NCBI GenBank assembly: GCA_963680875.1
Contig: OY804590.1
Coordinates: 19,716,640-19,780,639 of the forward strand
Direction: 5' to 3'
Length of the DNA: 64,000 nucleotides
Source: Bathymodiolus brooksi
Taxonomy: Eukaryota; Mollusca; Bivalvia; Mytilida; Modiolidae
In this document: positions 63,401 through 64,000 of the stretch, one piece after another
Layout: the number at the start of each line of letters is the position of its first letter
How positions within the stretch are numbered: the stretch's first letter is position 1
The notes under the pieces: generated by a model
What the model was told of the DNA's origin: nothing
Seen by the model: the letters and a program-made list of their open reading frames with translations, nothing else
Databases searched by the model: none
Program-made: the position numbers and the translations under genes

Positions 63401-64000
63401 GATTCTGATTGCCCCTATGATATCTTAGGCTTACGGATTCTGATTACCCCTATGGTATCTTAGATTTACGGATTTTGATTGCCCCTATGATATCTTAGAT
63501 TTACGGATTCTGATTACCCCTATAATATCTTAGATTTACCGATTCTGATTACCCCTATGATATCTTAGATTTACGGATTCTGATTACCCCTATGATATCT
63601 TAGATTTACGGATTCTGATTACCCCTATGATATCTTAGATTTACGGATTCTGATTACACCTATGATATCTTAGATTTACGGAATCTGATTGCCCCTATGA
63701 TATCTTAGATTTACGGATTCTGATTGTCCCTACGATATCTTAGATTTACGGATTCTGATTACCCCGTTTATATCTTAGATTTACGGATTCTGATTACCCC
63801 TATGATAACTTAGATTTACGGATTCTGATTACCCCTATGATGTCTTAGATTTACGGATTCTGATTACCCCTATGCTATCTTAGATTTACGGATTCTGATT
63901 ACCCCTATGATATCTTAGATTTACGGATTCTGATTACCCCGTTGATATCTTAGATTTACGGATTCTGATTACACCTATGATATCTTAGATTTACGGATTC
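48421..64000 (+). repeat. 35-bp satellite array, about 445 units, runs off the window (P segment S4)
   Basis: The unit is TTAGATTTACGGATTCTGAT followed by TACCCCTATGATATC, 35 bp, with occasional 34-bp (GAGTTACGCTTCTG) and 31-32-bp (TACCTATGATATC) units. It aligns with S4 of repeat P (GATTTACGACTTTTGATTACC at 26036, CCCCTTTGGTATC) and begins exactly where S4 should follow the S3 at 48384-48422. Common variants are CCCCGTTGATATC, TTGCCCC, TGATGTC, AGGCTTACGG and TATAGTTACGGC; they recur in fixed order as higher-order blocks. The array is stop-rich, with no long open frames. The far end is outside the window. Confidence 0.95.

Noticed and set aside
48421..64000. CRISPR-like array (35-bp repeats)
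   Set aside because: Repeats are contiguous with no unique spacers and the context is clearly eukaryotic. It is a satellite.
8011..64000. Whole arrays as an assembly artefact
   Set aside because: Units carry many ordered private variants and consistent higher-order offsets, which argues for real arrays, though exact copy numbers remain uncertain without reads.
1..64000. A multi-gene defence, metabolic or other protein-coding system
   Set aside because: Outside the two dead LINEs I found no credible protein-coding gene, so any novelty here is in repeat biology.

Overview
This is an AT-rich, gene-poor stretch of animal nuclear DNA made almost entirely of repeats. It holds two dead non-LTR retrotransposons, a tRNA-derived SINE and very long tandem arrays. 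I find no intact host gene, rRNA or functional tRNA. The interspersed repeats resemble, from memory and without verification, families common in bivalve molluscs. A bivalve is my best guess, and I do not name a species.

Layout. 1-5705: LINE element A (+ strand), a decayed reverse-transcriptase pseudogene, split at 980/3993 by a second LINE, element B (- strand, 981-3992). 5706-7972: SINE and tRNA-like remnants plus one simple copy (7275-7495) of a roughly 220-bp interspersed repeat, called P here. 7973-23334: a minus-strand copy of P whose middle has expanded into about 400 copies of a 38-bp unit. 23335-25018: unique or old-repeat DNA. 25019-26086: a plus-strand P copy whose second half is an 86-bp x ~9 array. 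26087-29745: a foldback hairpin, a 53-bp triplet, a 31-bp x ~14 array and two copies of another repeat (H) with a hammerhead-like core. 29746-46163: about 20 copies of a 39-bp unit fused to about 130 copies of a 120-bp unit. 46164-48420: a 167-bp dimer, unassigned DNA and another P copy. 48421-64000: about 445 copies of a 35-bp unit, running off the window.

The main observation is that the satellites look unrelated by unit length (38, 86, 39, 120 and 35 bp), but each aligns to a different sub-segment of the same repeat P. P-like sequence still flanks at least one side of each array, and both sides of the 38-bp and 86-bp arrays. Written S1-S2-S3-S4-tail, S1 gave the 39-mer, S1+S2+S3 the 120-mer, S3 the 38-mer, S4 the 35-mer, and S3+S4+tail the 86-mer. 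About three quarters of the window is therefore independent amplification of pieces of one dispersed element. The three largest arrays also show nested higher-order repeats (about 3.04 kb, about 1.2 kb and 665 bp).

The long open frames inside the arrays are a by-product of unit lengths and low stop density and are not annotated as genes. All homology statements come from reading the sequence by eye.
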